This document shows positions 55,101-63,569 of a stretch of DNA of 64,000 nucleotides, in pieces; position 1 is the first letter of the stretch, and each line of letters begins with the position of its first letter. A program made the position numbers and the translations under genes. The notes beneath the pieces were generated by a model. It saw nothing but the letters and a program-made list of their open reading frames with translations, had not been told where the DNA came from and made no database searches. Source of the DNA: JAGOPY01 sp964619555 (lineage in GTDB: Bacteria; Bacteroidota; Bacteroidia; Bacteroidales; JAGOPY01); NCBI GenBank assembly GCA_964619555.1, contig CAZUDV010000001.1, forward strand, positions 268,100-332,099, read 5' to 3'.

Positions 55101-56585
55101 GTAGAACACCGCCCGGATGCCACCATCAGCGGACCTGAAGTGGCTGAGGTCAGCAGTGTATTCGAATACACCATCCCCGAACCGCAGAATCCTTGCTACC
55201 TGTATATCTGGGAAGTCCAGCATTGCGGTGAGATCGTTTACGGTCAGGGAACTGGTACAATAGGTGTACACTGGACAGATTACAATGTTAATGGTGGATG
55301 GGGCCTCGTTTATGTTGAGGTTCACGACACCTGCACCGGATGCTGCGCAACCGACAGCCTGTGGGTAAAGGTTTACCCGACAGGAACCATCGGCGACGAT
55401 ACACTGTCCGGACATGTCTACTACCATAACAACATCCAGACCCCGCTCAACGGAGTCGAACTGACCCTCTGGAATGCCGGAATCCCGGTAGCCACCACCA
55501 CCTCCTTCAACGATATCGAAGGCGGAAACGGCGTAGGTTACTATGAATTTGCCGGAATCAACGGTACTACCGAATTCGTTATTACCGCTTCCTATGGCGC
55601 TCCATGGTACGGTGCCAATGCTACCGACGCTCTTGCAGTTGAACTGAAGGTTGTCAATAGCCTGCCAGGATCATTCGTGTGGGACGATCTCGTAGCAGAA
55701 GCAATGGATGTGAACAACAGTGCCAGTATTACTGCTACAGACGCACTGTGGATCAAACAGCGCGCTATCAATATGATTGGCTACTTCCCGGCCGGTAACT
55801 GGGTATTTGAAGTACTCAGCGCTTCCGCTGGCGACAGCCCATATGATATCATGACCCTGAACGCCGGCGACGCCAACAGGTCCAATATCCCGGCCTCCAT
55901 GAAGGAAGCCCCGGCTATTGCCATGGTCACCGACGGTGTGATGAACGTAGAACTCGGTCAGGAGTATGAACTCCCGATCCGCATCGCCGAATCCAGCACA
56001 TTCGGTGCTATTACCCTCACCCTCGGATACAACCCGGCCTTGGTCGAAGTTGTTGACGTGGTGACGATGGAAGGCATGCTGAGCAGCATTGCAGACGGTA
56101 ACGTCAGCATCGCATGGAGCAGCGTGAATCCAATGGCACTTGCTGAAAACGACGTGGTGGTAACCCTGAAGGTGAAAGCCCTCAGTGTGACCAGCGCAAG
56201 CGATGAACTGTTCACGATCGGCCTCGGATCTGAATTTGCCGATGCTTCTGCCAAAGTCATCGAACCGGTGACCTTGAAGACCTACGGCATCAGCACCGAT
56301 CCTGCCGCTGCGGATTACTTCCTCAGCGCCAACAGGCCGAATCCATTCAGCACATCGACCTTCATAGAATACACCCTGCCGGAAACCGGTAAGGTAAGAC
56401 TCAGCGTACTCGATATGCTCGGTCAGGAAATTGCAGTACTCGTAGAATCTACACAGTCTGCCGGCTCCTATACCGTCGAGTTTGCCAACCCGGGCCTCGC
56501 AACCGGAGTGTATATCTATAAGATCACCGTTGACGGCGAATCCCGAGACTATGTCTCTACCCAGAGAATGGTTATCACTCACTAA
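52173..56585 (+). CDS. Giant Cys-rich T9SS surface protein with dockerin- and cohesin-like modules
   Basis: 1470 residues, predicted to be exported and surface-bound. An uncleaved-looking positive N-terminus precedes the signal helix (about 17-34). Five repeats of about 100 residues begin near 314, 411, 510, 609 and 712, four of them with AGEDAE(I/Y)C-type openings and all Cys-rich. By eye there are about 63 Cys, all before about residue 1065. A Cna-B-like segment (about 1069-1170) is followed by a dockerin-like loop DVNNSASITATD (about 1179) and GDANRSN (about 1230), a cohesin-like domain (about 1248-1375), and a T9SS sorting domain (about 1386-1470; NRPNPFSTSTF ... ATGVYIYKI). Codons look strongly biased, as in highly expressed genes. 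Function is inferred as a structural scaffold. Confidence 0.75.
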   Translation: METNYEVKPKKSLRPLKAGLLVLAMVCFVLGTFAQQVQTVKVASNQELLQALENPSTKALVFESSFQGYSIIDSPAVLNALKSKNGGGNRALDCVYFIQESDVCWEPDSLFNDTLWSFNYALAGNLDPFNCLCCPDTNTGTWSWNTTNPDKMPPPGSNLHFLNATNLHGMNFMVNLPGVYTLRYYWGLPFNSYVQTEYKFYDEFEIDLSAPDTCGLTTEVSMYIESYYREGNDTIRYYLVNECTGDSIDVLGPDLEDFSYIPPANTWQEADFLVTAPYHGVWKFCAHIYEIPGTDTVCLPVTECIYIDFSLEPMAYAGEDAEICEDLCYTLMGSTGIWEICSMSPNFYYTWMQISGPAQLTFVDANDDTTVVCRDSQVCSYGEYIIAFNVTNGECFDSDTVALRFYEQPTAQAGENAEYCFTEACFSMMGTAYSYCSDPITSTERYRKWTKIGGPAAVTFSDETDPHASVCPDEEADCIYGWYTFEWLEVNGTCEARDTVEITLYEPPIADAGEDAEYCLDREYSFSLWHTLAALPYTYCQETGFEEPYGYWSKCGGPGYVTFVDESDPFTAVHVSAFGCYCFEWHEVNGECESVDTVNVCWYEHPYLDTLDLYDSTCTELCYDLGVLGLVPYEYLPAPNVNYNVQYWTKIAGAGDPIFTSPTGIVPPESDPEAEVCVDEYGCYTFAFIQYNGDEDCADTAFAYLWFFENPVADAGDDAELCGNCYMMTAIPYSYVENECAPAEDQAAYWAWFSYIPPADPCPDDYYDLEYMPSFTVIGGEWDNPEAEICVEDSYCGIYHGMYGFEWIEHNGTCEERDTVWIDFNKKPDPLPLRGWYTPENFCSPYGNLRPLNQGINFEWCNDCYLTCLYPEDTVLKVCAESCISFSIDWPCMCEDMGSQVCDCGPIPGWTYEWSFTGPAGSFFEADPLWWDCDAECWRGSDQVNICFGECCDTARLYLTITTPEGCVTTEEWKFYVEHRPDATISGPEVAEVSSVFEYTIPEPQNPCYLYIWEVQHCGEIVYGQGTGTIGVHWTDYNVNGGWGLVYVEVHDTCTGCCATDSLWVKVYPTGTIGDDTLSGHVYYHNNIQTPLNGVELTLWNAGIPVATTTSFNDIEGGNGVGYYEFAGINGTTEFVITASYGAPWYGANATDALAVELKVVNSLPGSFVWDDLVAEAMDVNNSASITATDALWIKQRAINMIGYFPAGNWVFEVLSASAGDSPYDIMTLNAGDANRSNIPASMKEAPAIAMVTDGVMNVELGQEYELPIRIAESSTFGAITLTLGYNPALVEVVDVVTMEGMLSSIADGNVSIAWSSVNPMALAENDVVVTLKVKALSVTSASDELFTIGLGSEFADASAKVIEPVTLKTYGISTDPAAADYFLSANRPNPFSTSTFIEYTLPETGKVRLSVLDMLGQEIAVLVESTQSAGSYTVEFANPGLATGVYIYKITVDGESRDYVSTQRMVITH

Positions 56586-56597
56586 CAGATAATTCAT

Positions 56598-56632
56598 CCG
56601 AAGAGGGGAAATCCTTTCCCCTCTTCGGTTTT
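56598..56632 (+). terminator. Intrinsic terminator after the giant surface protein
   Basis: CCGAAGAGGGGAAA, loop TCC, TTTCCCCTCTTCGG is a perfect 14-bp stem followed by TTTT. A strong terminator; the next gene at 56679 needs its own promoter, which was not clearly seen. Confidence 0.9.
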
Positions 56633-56678
56633 ATTTCTATTTAAAAATGTAATTCCTTTCAGCGTATCGAAAAAAAGC

Positions 56679-58373
56679 ATGCGGATTAAACTGGCAATCA
56701 TATTAACCCTGATCATGCCCAATATCATGAAATCACAAAATGCCACAGCAACTATCGAAAATGCTCTCTCCTGCAGCGGGGAAAGTGTCCTGGTCGCCGT
56801 TGACGTTACCAATTTCATCGATGTTTCCGCAATGACCCTCTTTATCGGATACGATTCAAACGCAGCAGTATTTACTTCCTTAACTAACATCAACCCTTCA
56901 ATCCCCGGATTCTTTACCACCAACGGGGATTATGGCCAGGTTGGAATCGCTTACAGCAGCCTGACCCCATTCTCCATCACAAGCGGTAAATTGTTTGACC
57001 TTCAGTTCACCTTCCTTGGGGATTCCAGCTTCCTACCCTTTAATCCCGGAACTGAAGTCGCAAATTCAGACCTGGAGATCATCCCGCTCACGACTTATGC
57101 AGGGAGCATCTCGAACGGTATGGTAATCGTCGGTCAACCTGACAGTGTGCAGGCTTATCCGGACAACGACGTATCTTTTTCTGTTGCAGTAACCGGAACA
57201 CCAGCCTTTCAATGGCAGGAAAATTCCGGCAGTGGTTGGATCGACCTTCAGAACAACCAGACCTATTCAGGTGTCAATGAAGATACCTTATTTATAAATG
57301 ATATTTCCCTTTCATTTAACGGAAATCTATATCGGTGTGTTCTCACTTCCGGTGTTTGTGAAGATACCACCCATATAGCCCTGCTGGAAGTAGCCAATGC
57401 CTATCCGGCCTGTACCCTGGGATCCATCAGTTCCTGCCCCGGGCAGATTATTGAGGAGCCTGTGTACGCAGGCGACCTGTTTGATGTCATTGAATTCACT
57501 TTCTATATTTCTTTTGATGATCAGTACGTTCAGTTTCTTGAATTGAATAATCTTAACCCGGTCCTGACAAACGGAAACCTGATCATCGAGTCAATTACCA
57601 ATCCAAACGGGATCTCGATCCACTGGAACGATATCAACCCATTTTCACTGAACAGTGGGAAATTATTTGACCTTGTTTTTCAATATAATTCTTTAAACAA
57701 CGACATTGTATTTGAAGACGGAAGTGAAGTGATCAATTCTCTTTCCAATCCGATCAACACTACATTCACCAACGGTCATATCATTCAGTATGATATGCCC
57801 GTCATCGTTCAGCATCCCCAATATCTGACCGTCACAGAAGGCGAAGAAGCAGTATTCAGCGTCAATGCGACATCTGCATCTTCCTATCAGTGGAAAGAAA
57901 GCCAGGACGGTGGTATGACCTGGTCAAACCTGGTGAACACTCCTCCTTATCAAAACGTTACTTCACCCGCCCTGACCATCGATCCCGTCAGTCTGACCAT
58001 GGACGGTTACTGGTACTGTTGTGAAGTAGCGAACGAACATTGTTCACTGGTCTCGGGACCGGCATCACTGACAGTTGATTCTTTAACCGGAATTTTCAGC
58101 CCGGTTCATTTTGATAATGAACTGATATTGGTGCCGAATCCATTCAGGGACAAATTATCCATTTCTTCACCGCATGAATTGACCGGTATCCGGTTAAAAC
58201 TATACGATACAAGTGGTGGACTTATTTATTCTGAAGAAATTAATGGAATAGCTGTAAAAAGCTTTGATATATATCTTCCGGAATTGTCAAATGGATTATA
58301 TATGTTGGAAATAGATGGTTTTGCGGAAGAGAAAGTATTTAAAGAAAACAGAAAAATCATCAAATCCAATTGA
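56679..58373 (+). CDS. T9SS protein with two cohesin-like and two Ig-like domains
   Basis: A 564-residue exported protein. Signal peptide about 1-20 (MRIKLAIILTLIMPNIMKSQ). Cohesin-like domain 1 covers about 22-150 (VDVTNFIDVSAMTLFIGYDSNAAVF, SSLTPFSITSGKLFDLQFTF); Ig-like 1 about 151-240; cohesin-like 2 about 241-372 (FYISFDDQYVQFLELNNLNP, ITSGK-like NSGKLFDLVFQY); Ig-like 2 about 373-468 (WKESQDGGMTWSNL); T9SS sorting domain about 470-564 (LVPNPFRDKLSIS ... LSNGLYMLEI). Cohesins bind dockerins; none is in this protein, but adjacent genes encode dockerin-like modules. Ig domains resemble those in Bacteroidota adhesins. Confidence 0.78.
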   Translation: MRIKLAIILTLIMPNIMKSQNATATIENALSCSGESVLVAVDVTNFIDVSAMTLFIGYDSNAAVFTSLTNINPSIPGFFTTNGDYGQVGIAYSSLTPFSITSGKLFDLQFTFLGDSSFLPFNPGTEVANSDLEIIPLTTYAGSISNGMVIVGQPDSVQAYPDNDVSFSVAVTGTPAFQWQENSGSGWIDLQNNQTYSGVNEDTLFINDISLSFNGNLYRCVLTSGVCEDTTHIALLEVANAYPACTLGSISSCPGQIIEEPVYAGDLFDVIEFTFYISFDDQYVQFLELNNLNPVLTNGNLIIESITNPNGISIHWNDINPFSLNSGKLFDLVFQYNSLNNDIVFEDGSEVINSLSNPINTTFTNGHIIQYDMPVIVQHPQYLTVTEGEEAVFSVNATSASSYQWKESQDGGMTWSNLVNTPPYQNVTSPALTIDPVSLTMDGYWYCCEVANEHCSLVSGPASLTVDSLTGIFSPVHFDNELILVPNPFRDKLSISSPHELTGIRLKLYDTSGGLIYSEEINGIAVKSFDIYLPELSNGLYMLEIDGFAEEKVFKENRKIIKSN

Positions 58374-58407
58374 TTCATATAGCAGCAAATAATTAAAAAT
58401 TAATGAT

Positions 58408-60675
58408 ATGAATAGGAAAATTTACATTTTATTAACCGTACTTCTGGCCTGGTCATTCGGCATAAAAGCCCAAACGGCTGTGATTGAATCCACTACTGCC
58501 ACGCCCGGTGCTTCAGTTACTTTTGATATTGATGTTGCAGGACTACCGGCTAATGTTGGTGCGGTTTCCCTCTTCATCGGATATGATCCGAATGTTCTTA
58601 CATTCACCGGGTCTACTGGAAACCAGTTAACGGGTTACATCCTGAATAACATGATTGGGACAAACCAGATTGGAATCCAATGGACAAATCCAAGTGGTGA
58701 AGATATAAATGGAACTTTACTGACATTAAACTTCCAGTATAGCTCTCTTGGAGGATCCTGTGATTTGACTTTTAATCCCGGATGTGAATTTACCGACATT
58801 CTTCTCAATCCTGTTGCAGTCTCCTATACCAACGGGGGTATCGGTCCCATTGCAGGAGTTGCTACGATAACAATTGATGAGATCCTCGCCACAGCAGGCC
58901 CTGTAAGCTTAGGTGTGACAGGGGCTTCATTTGCAGGTGATGTGGGGGCTATAACCCTCTTCATCGAATTTGATCCCACTGTACTGACTTTCACCGGATT
59001 TACAAGCACTTTGCCATCCATGCTCGTTACAGGGAATAACACAAGCGGCCTGATCAGCGTGGCATGGTCATCTACAGCGGGGGCCAGTATTAATAACACC
59101 TTCCTGAACCTTTCATTCAATTACACAGCTACCGGATCATCTGAGCTTGTATTTACAGGAGCATGCGAAGTGACCTATCCCAACCTGGATCCGGCTGTTG
59201 TTTCCTTTGACAATGGACTAGTTGAACCGTTGGCTACTGCTTATAATCTAACAATCGCAGATGTAGTCGCAACTCCGGGAAGCGCTGTCAGTTTCAGTAT
59301 TACTGCAGCAGGTTATCCAACCAATGTGGGTGCTATGACACTATATATCGGTTACGACCCTGCTCATCTGGATTTTCTCAATATAACCAGTGGGACCATC
59401 ACCGGAGCATTTGCAAATGTCATCAATCCCGGTCTGCTTGGAATAACCTGGTCAAGTGCAACAGGACAAGCGATCAATGGAATTATCCTGAGTTTGAATT
59501 TCGATTATAACTTTGGTTCAAGCGATGTGACATTTGAGGGAGGGTGCGAAATAACAGATAACACCCTGGCCTCCATACCTACGACATATCATGATGGAAG
59601 CATCAATCCCGTGTCCGGAGGACCACAAGTTCGAATGCCAATCAAAACCGGAACAGTGGGGCAACCTATCGACTTTCCGGTAAGGGCTCTGAACTTTTCG
59701 ATGGACATCGCCGCTATTTCTCTCTTCATAGGATTTGAAGACGATGTATTGACCTACACCGGTCATACACCCGGAACCATTAGCGGCTACTTCATCAATT
59801 ACATGTCGGCCACATCCCAAATAGGAGTGCAATGGAGTGAATATCCTGCAATCGATATTGATCCTAATAATGATGATACTTTGTTTACGATCCATTTCCT
59901 GTATAATGGAGGAGAAAGTGAACTGACCTTTGATGCAGGGTGTGAATTCGCCAAAGAAGATCTGTCCACAGCCCCTGTGTCTTTCTTTGATGGGGCTGTA
60001 ATCACCGGGACAAGGTTCAATATAAAGGCTTTCCTGGAAGGTCCATTTAACGGAACTACTATGAATACCATTTTGAACTCATCCGGCTATCTGCCACTAT
60101 CTCAACCATATAATGTCGCACCATGGAATTATTCCGGAACGGAAAGCGTTGCAGTTATCCCGAATGGAAGTGTTGTGGACTGGGTGATTCTTGAAATACG
60201 GGAAACTGCGGGTGCTGCCGCTACAGCAACATCGGCAACCACTGTTGCCAGGCAGGCTGCTTTCATATTGAATGACGGTACCATTGTTTCAGTTGACGGA
60301 TCCAGCGAAGTTCTAATACCGGCTACTTTCACGGATAATGTTTACGTTGTTATCTATCACCGCAATCATCTGGCCATGATGTCCAGCGTCCCTGTTACCC
60401 TTGTAAGTGATGTTTTTACTTACGATTTCACCACGGCCCAGGGACAAGCTTATAACATTGGTCAAAAGATTTTAGCAGGTGGAGTGGGAATGTATGCCGC
60501 CGATGGAGATGGAAATGGGGATATAAACCTGTCTGACTTTACTGATATATGGGTACCTCAATTCGGATTCCTCGGTTATAATAAAGGAGATTTCGACCTG
60601 AATGGAGATGTTAACCTGAGTGATTTCACAGATTTCTGGGTTCCAAACTTCGGAAAATTAACTCAAGTCCCGTAA
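58408..60675 (+). CDS. Exported protein with four cohesin-like repeats and a C-terminal dockerin-like module
   Basis: 755 residues. Signal peptide about 1-21 (MNRKIYILLTVLLAWSFGIKA). Four cohesin-like repeats start near 22, 151, 278 and 404, each with the same core (AVSLFIGYDPNVLTF, AITLFIEFDPTVLTF, AMTLYIGYDPAHLDF, AISLFIGFEDDVLTY). A non-cohesin region (about 534-690) precedes a dockerin-like pair: DGDGNGDINLSD and DFDLNGDVNLSD (about 698 and 728), both fitting a Ca2+ loop with D/N at positions 1, 3, 5, 9 and 12. The protein ends there, with no T9SS sorting domain, so it may be periplasmic or use another route. It lies between two T9SS cargo genes with short gaps. Confidence 0.78.
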   Translation: MNRKIYILLTVLLAWSFGIKAQTAVIESTTATPGASVTFDIDVAGLPANVGAVSLFIGYDPNVLTFTGSTGNQLTGYILNNMIGTNQIGIQWTNPSGEDINGTLLTLNFQYSSLGGSCDLTFNPGCEFTDILLNPVAVSYTNGGIGPIAGVATITIDEILATAGPVSLGVTGASFAGDVGAITLFIEFDPTVLTFTGFTSTLPSMLVTGNNTSGLISVAWSSTAGASINNTFLNLSFNYTATGSSELVFTGACEVTYPNLDPAVVSFDNGLVEPLATAYNLTIADVVATPGSAVSFSITAAGYPTNVGAMTLYIGYDPAHLDFLNITSGTITGAFANVINPGLLGITWSSATGQAINGIILSLNFDYNFGSSDVTFEGGCEITDNTLASIPTTYHDGSINPVSGGPQVRMPIKTGTVGQPIDFPVRALNFSMDIAAISLFIGFEDDVLTYTGHTPGTISGYFINYMSATSQIGVQWSEYPAIDIDPNNDDTLFTIHFLYNGGESELTFDAGCEFAKEDLSTAPVSFFDGAVITGTRFNIKAFLEGPFNGTTMNTILNSSGYLPLSQPYNVAPWNYSGTESVAVIPNGSVVDWVILEIRETAGAAATATSATTVARQAAFILNDGTIVSVDGSSEVLIPATFTDNVYVVIYHRNHLAMMSSVPVTLVSDVFTYDFTTAQGQAYNIGQKILAGGVGMYAADGDGNGDINLSDFTDIWVPQFGFLGYNKGDFDLNGDVNLSDFTDFWVPNFGKLTQVP

Positions 60676-60745
60676 ACAGGTAGGTATTACCTTTCATCAA
60701 TAACTGTATTAATCGATGATGTTGGTTCTGAAAAAATTTGAAAAT

Positions 60746-63274
60746 ATGAAAAATATAAAAACACTATTAATCATTCTTCTGGGGTACCTTAGTTTTACAG
60801 CTTTGGGCTCAGATACCCTCTATGTCAGGTTCAATAATTTCTATGTCAAAGATGGGGCAACGAACGACACCCTGATTTTTGACGTGGAACTGAAGAGCTT
60901 TACAGCCGGCACCTATCTGACCGCATTTCAGATTGACGTTAATTTCAATCCGGATGCATTCGGATCAAATGCTCAGCCTGTAGCAATGAGTAATCTTGCC
61001 CTCGTCTCTTCGGCAATGCTTGTTCAGGTCGGGCCTGTAAATCCTAATTCAAGTAGTTTCAGGGTTGCAAAATCCCCTTTATTTCCGCCATACAATCCAG
61101 CTAGTTTTGTCCCGGTACCCACAACTTCATATGCCGGGCTTATGCAGTTCAAAATGCTGGTATTGGACGATACCGAGGAAGCAGGTATTGAATTTAACAT
61201 CGCTGCCATGACCAATAATTTCAAATTCGTTACGACCAGTTCGATGTCGACCTATGTTCCAATCGTGGCCGAAAATGATTTGCTCAATATGCCAACCACC
61301 CCTACCGTGTTTGATCTGATGATCAGTGAGGTGGCAGACCCCACGGGAAGTAATGCCGACTTTGTGGAAATATACAATGCCGGTAGTGAAGATGTTGATT
61401 TCTCTGTGTTTCCCTGGTACTTAACTACATGGGACGGCGCTAACTATGATAATGTAAAACTGACCGGAACCCTGGCAGCAGGTGATAGCTACATCATCGG
61501 CGGGCTGCTTTATGCAGGAGGATTCCCAAGTATCCCTGCCGACCTTACATCGGACATTGTTACCGGTACAGGTGCATTATCCCATTATTTGTCCATTTAT
61601 GGATCTTTAATTGATGGATTGTTCATCGACTTTTACGATGGAACGAGCTCATCCTACACCGGAAAACATGCCGTGCGGCATTATCCGATTGTTGCCCCGG
61701 TTACTACTTTCGATGCAACCGAATGGGTGATTTCAGATGCCGCCAATGTTGACATGACCCCGGGAAGCCACCGCATGACACTGACCTGGGATGGTTCAGG
61801 CGGCACCGAATGGCGTGACGGCCAGAACTGGACCGCTGCTTATGTTCCGGATGCGGGCCATAACGTGGTAATTCCCAATAATGGCATCGTTCCGGTAATC
61901 ACCAGCGGCGACAATGCCTATGCCCATGACCTGACAGTAAATGCCGGAGCCGGACTGGTTATTGAATCACTGAGTCCCGGTGGAGATGGCTCAATCATCA
62001 CTTACGGAAATGTAACCGGTAATGCATCCGTTAAGCGTTATATCGGCGCTGACCGCTATTACTACATTACCATTCCGGTCGCTGCTGCGAATGCAGGTGT
62101 TTATCTGCACGTATGGATGTTTACATACAATGAAACAGCCGGTAACTGGACCCCGTTCATCGAACCGGCAGCAACCCCGCTTGGACTGATGAAGGGATAT
62201 GCAGTATGGTCATCCAGCATTAATTCATATTACCCGGGCACAATAGCACCTATCGGGGATACGACTGTAGCGTATACCGGTGTTCTAAACAGTGGCAATC
62301 AAAGCACAGCATTGACCTATTCGGCTGTTGGCAGTTCGTATGGTGATGGCTGGAACTTTGTGGGCAACTGCTATCCTTCTGCCGTCGATTGGACTGCGAC
62401 AGGCTGGACTAAAACCGGTGTGTTTCCAAATGCCTACAGTGTCTGGACAGGTACCACGTATGGAACCTACACCTCCGGATCAGGTGGCACCAATGGCGCA
62501 ACACAGTTTATTCCTGCCGCCCAGGGATACTTTGTGAGGACCAATGCAGCCGGTACCCTTGGAGTGACCAATGCTGTGAGGGCTCACAGTACACAGCCCT
62601 TCTTCAAATCAGAAGAAAACATGGCTAACCGGTTGAGCCTGGTGATCAATAATGGTGATCTTAGTGATGAAACCGTGATCCATTTCAATGAAAATGCCAC
62701 GACAGCAATAGACTATGAATATGATGCCCCGAAACTCCTTGCACCGGCAGCGCCTCAATTGTATACCATGCTTGGAGAAGAAAAAATGGCAATCAATACA
62801 AATAATAATATAACAGAAACTCCAAGTGTAAAACTGGGTGTTAATGCCCATGAAACTGGCGAATTCACTATTTCTGCAGGCAATATGGAAAGCTTTGATG
62901 TGAATACGCCGATTTACCTGGAAGATTTGCTGACGAGCCAGATTGTCAACCTGAAAGAATCCGGCAGCTACACCTTTATTGCAGACGAAGGTACCGCCGA
63001 ACGTTTTATGGTTCATTTCAGTGAAATTCAAGGTATCGATGATCCTTCAAACAGCGAGATCACAGCTATTTATGCCAACAACAGCAAGGTATTTGTGGAT
63101 TTCAACGGTACCAGGGGAGAGATTTCTATCTTCAATATCCTCGGCCAGGAAGTCAGCAAAACCAATGCTGACCAAGGCCTGAACATTGTTTCAGTCCCCC
63201 AGGGGAATGCTGTTTACATTGTAAAGGTGGTCTCTGATAACAGTACGGTGACGAAGAAAGTATTCGTTAAATAA
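60746..63274 (+). CDS. T9SS surface protein with cohesin-like and lamin-tail domains
   Basis: ATG 60746 gives 842 residues; a ten-residue upstream extension lacks a proper signal peptide. Signal peptide MKNIKTLLIILLGYLSFTALG. Residues about 22-185 are cohesin-like (FDVELKSFTAGTYLTAFQIDVNFNPDAF). About 187-340 is a lamin-tail domain (LMISEVADPTGSNADFVEIYNAGS), common in Bacteroidota extracellular proteins. A long Gly/Thr/Tyr-rich region follows, then a T9SS sorting domain (about 761-842; GEISIFNILGQEVS ... NAVYIVKV). Only a few cysteines are present. It is probably part of the same surface locus as the preceding genes. Confidence 0.75.
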   Translation: MKNIKTLLIILLGYLSFTALGSDTLYVRFNNFYVKDGATNDTLIFDVELKSFTAGTYLTAFQIDVNFNPDAFGSNAQPVAMSNLALVSSAMLVQVGPVNPNSSSFRVAKSPLFPPYNPASFVPVPTTSYAGLMQFKMLVLDDTEEAGIEFNIAAMTNNFKFVTTSSMSTYVPIVAENDLLNMPTTPTVFDLMISEVADPTGSNADFVEIYNAGSEDVDFSVFPWYLTTWDGANYDNVKLTGTLAAGDSYIIGGLLYAGGFPSIPADLTSDIVTGTGALSHYLSIYGSLIDGLFIDFYDGTSSSYTGKHAVRHYPIVAPVTTFDATEWVISDAANVDMTPGSHRMTLTWDGSGGTEWRDGQNWTAAYVPDAGHNVVIPNNGIVPVITSGDNAYAHDLTVNAGAGLVIESLSPGGDGSIITYGNVTGNASVKRYIGADRYYYITIPVAAANAGVYLHVWMFTYNETAGNWTPFIEPAATPLGLMKGYAVWSSSINSYYPGTIAPIGDTTVAYTGVLNSGNQSTALTYSAVGSSYGDGWNFVGNCYPSAVDWTATGWTKTGVFPNAYSVWTGTTYGTYTSGSGGTNGATQFIPAAQGYFVRTNAAGTLGVTNAVRAHSTQPFFKSEENMANRLSLVINNGDLSDETVIHFNENATTAIDYEYDAPKLLAPAAPQLYTMLGEEKMAINTNNNITETPSVKLGVNAHETGEFTISAGNMESFDVNTPIYLEDLLTSQIVNLKESGSYTFIADEGTAERFMVHFSEIQGIDDPSNSEITAIYANNSKVFVDFNGTRGEISIFNILGQEVSKTNADQGLNIVSVPQGNAVYIVKVVSDNSTVTKKVFVK

Positions 63275-63306
63275 GCGATTTATTCTTCAATCCTTTGAAA
63301 ATTAAG

Positions 63307-63314
63307 TATATTTG
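63307..63314 (+). promoter_or_regulatory. Bacteroidota -7 promoter element for the 77-residue protein
   Basis: TATATTTG (TAnnTTTG) ends 21 bases before the ATG at 63336. Confidence 0.55.
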
Positions 63315-63335
63315 CAAACGATAAAATCAATAGCA

Positions 63336-63569
63336 ATGAAAAAAGCGATCAGAATAGTCCTCCTAACAGTTTTCTTCATCACCTTCACTGTGGCATTAAA
63401 TATTTTAATCGGACAACCAATGCCGGGAGGAGATCCTTCAGGTGGTGGTACAAATCCGCCTGTAGGGGGATATGCGCCAATCGGCAGCGGTCTGATTATT
63501 CTCCTTGCCATGGGAGCAGGATATGGGACCAAAAAGCTATACAATGCCCGGAAAAAGATCCTGGAATAA
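63336..63569 (+). CDS. Small protein with a C-terminal PID-CTERM-like sorting signal
   Basis: A 77-residue protein: N-terminal hydrophobic signal (MKKAIRIVLLTVFFITFTVALNIL), a short Pro/Gly-rich linker (PGGDPSGGGTNPPVGG), then APIGSG-LIILLAMGAGYG-TKKLYNARKK, a hydrophobic helix and basic tail. This matches the look of short Bacteroidota proteins with PID-CTERM-like sorting tags, where a PI(D/G)-type motif precedes the membrane helix. Such tags are thought to be processed by a sorting enzyme, which was not seen in this window. It could also be an ordinary small membrane protein. A strong terminator follows. Confidence 0.6.
   Translation: MKKAIRIVLLTVFFITFTVALNILIGQPMPGGDPSGGGTNPPVGGYAPIGSGLIILLAMGAGYGTKKLYNARKKILE

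Noticed and set aside
55671..56597. A 308-residue minus-strand frame opposite the end of the giant surface protein
   Set aside because: The + strand has dockerin-, cohesin- and T9SS-like domains here and strong codon bias; the antisense frame has no recognisable domain.
60766..63240. The lamin-tail surface protein considered as an enzyme
   Set aside because: No catalytic motif was seen; the domains are binding or structural types.
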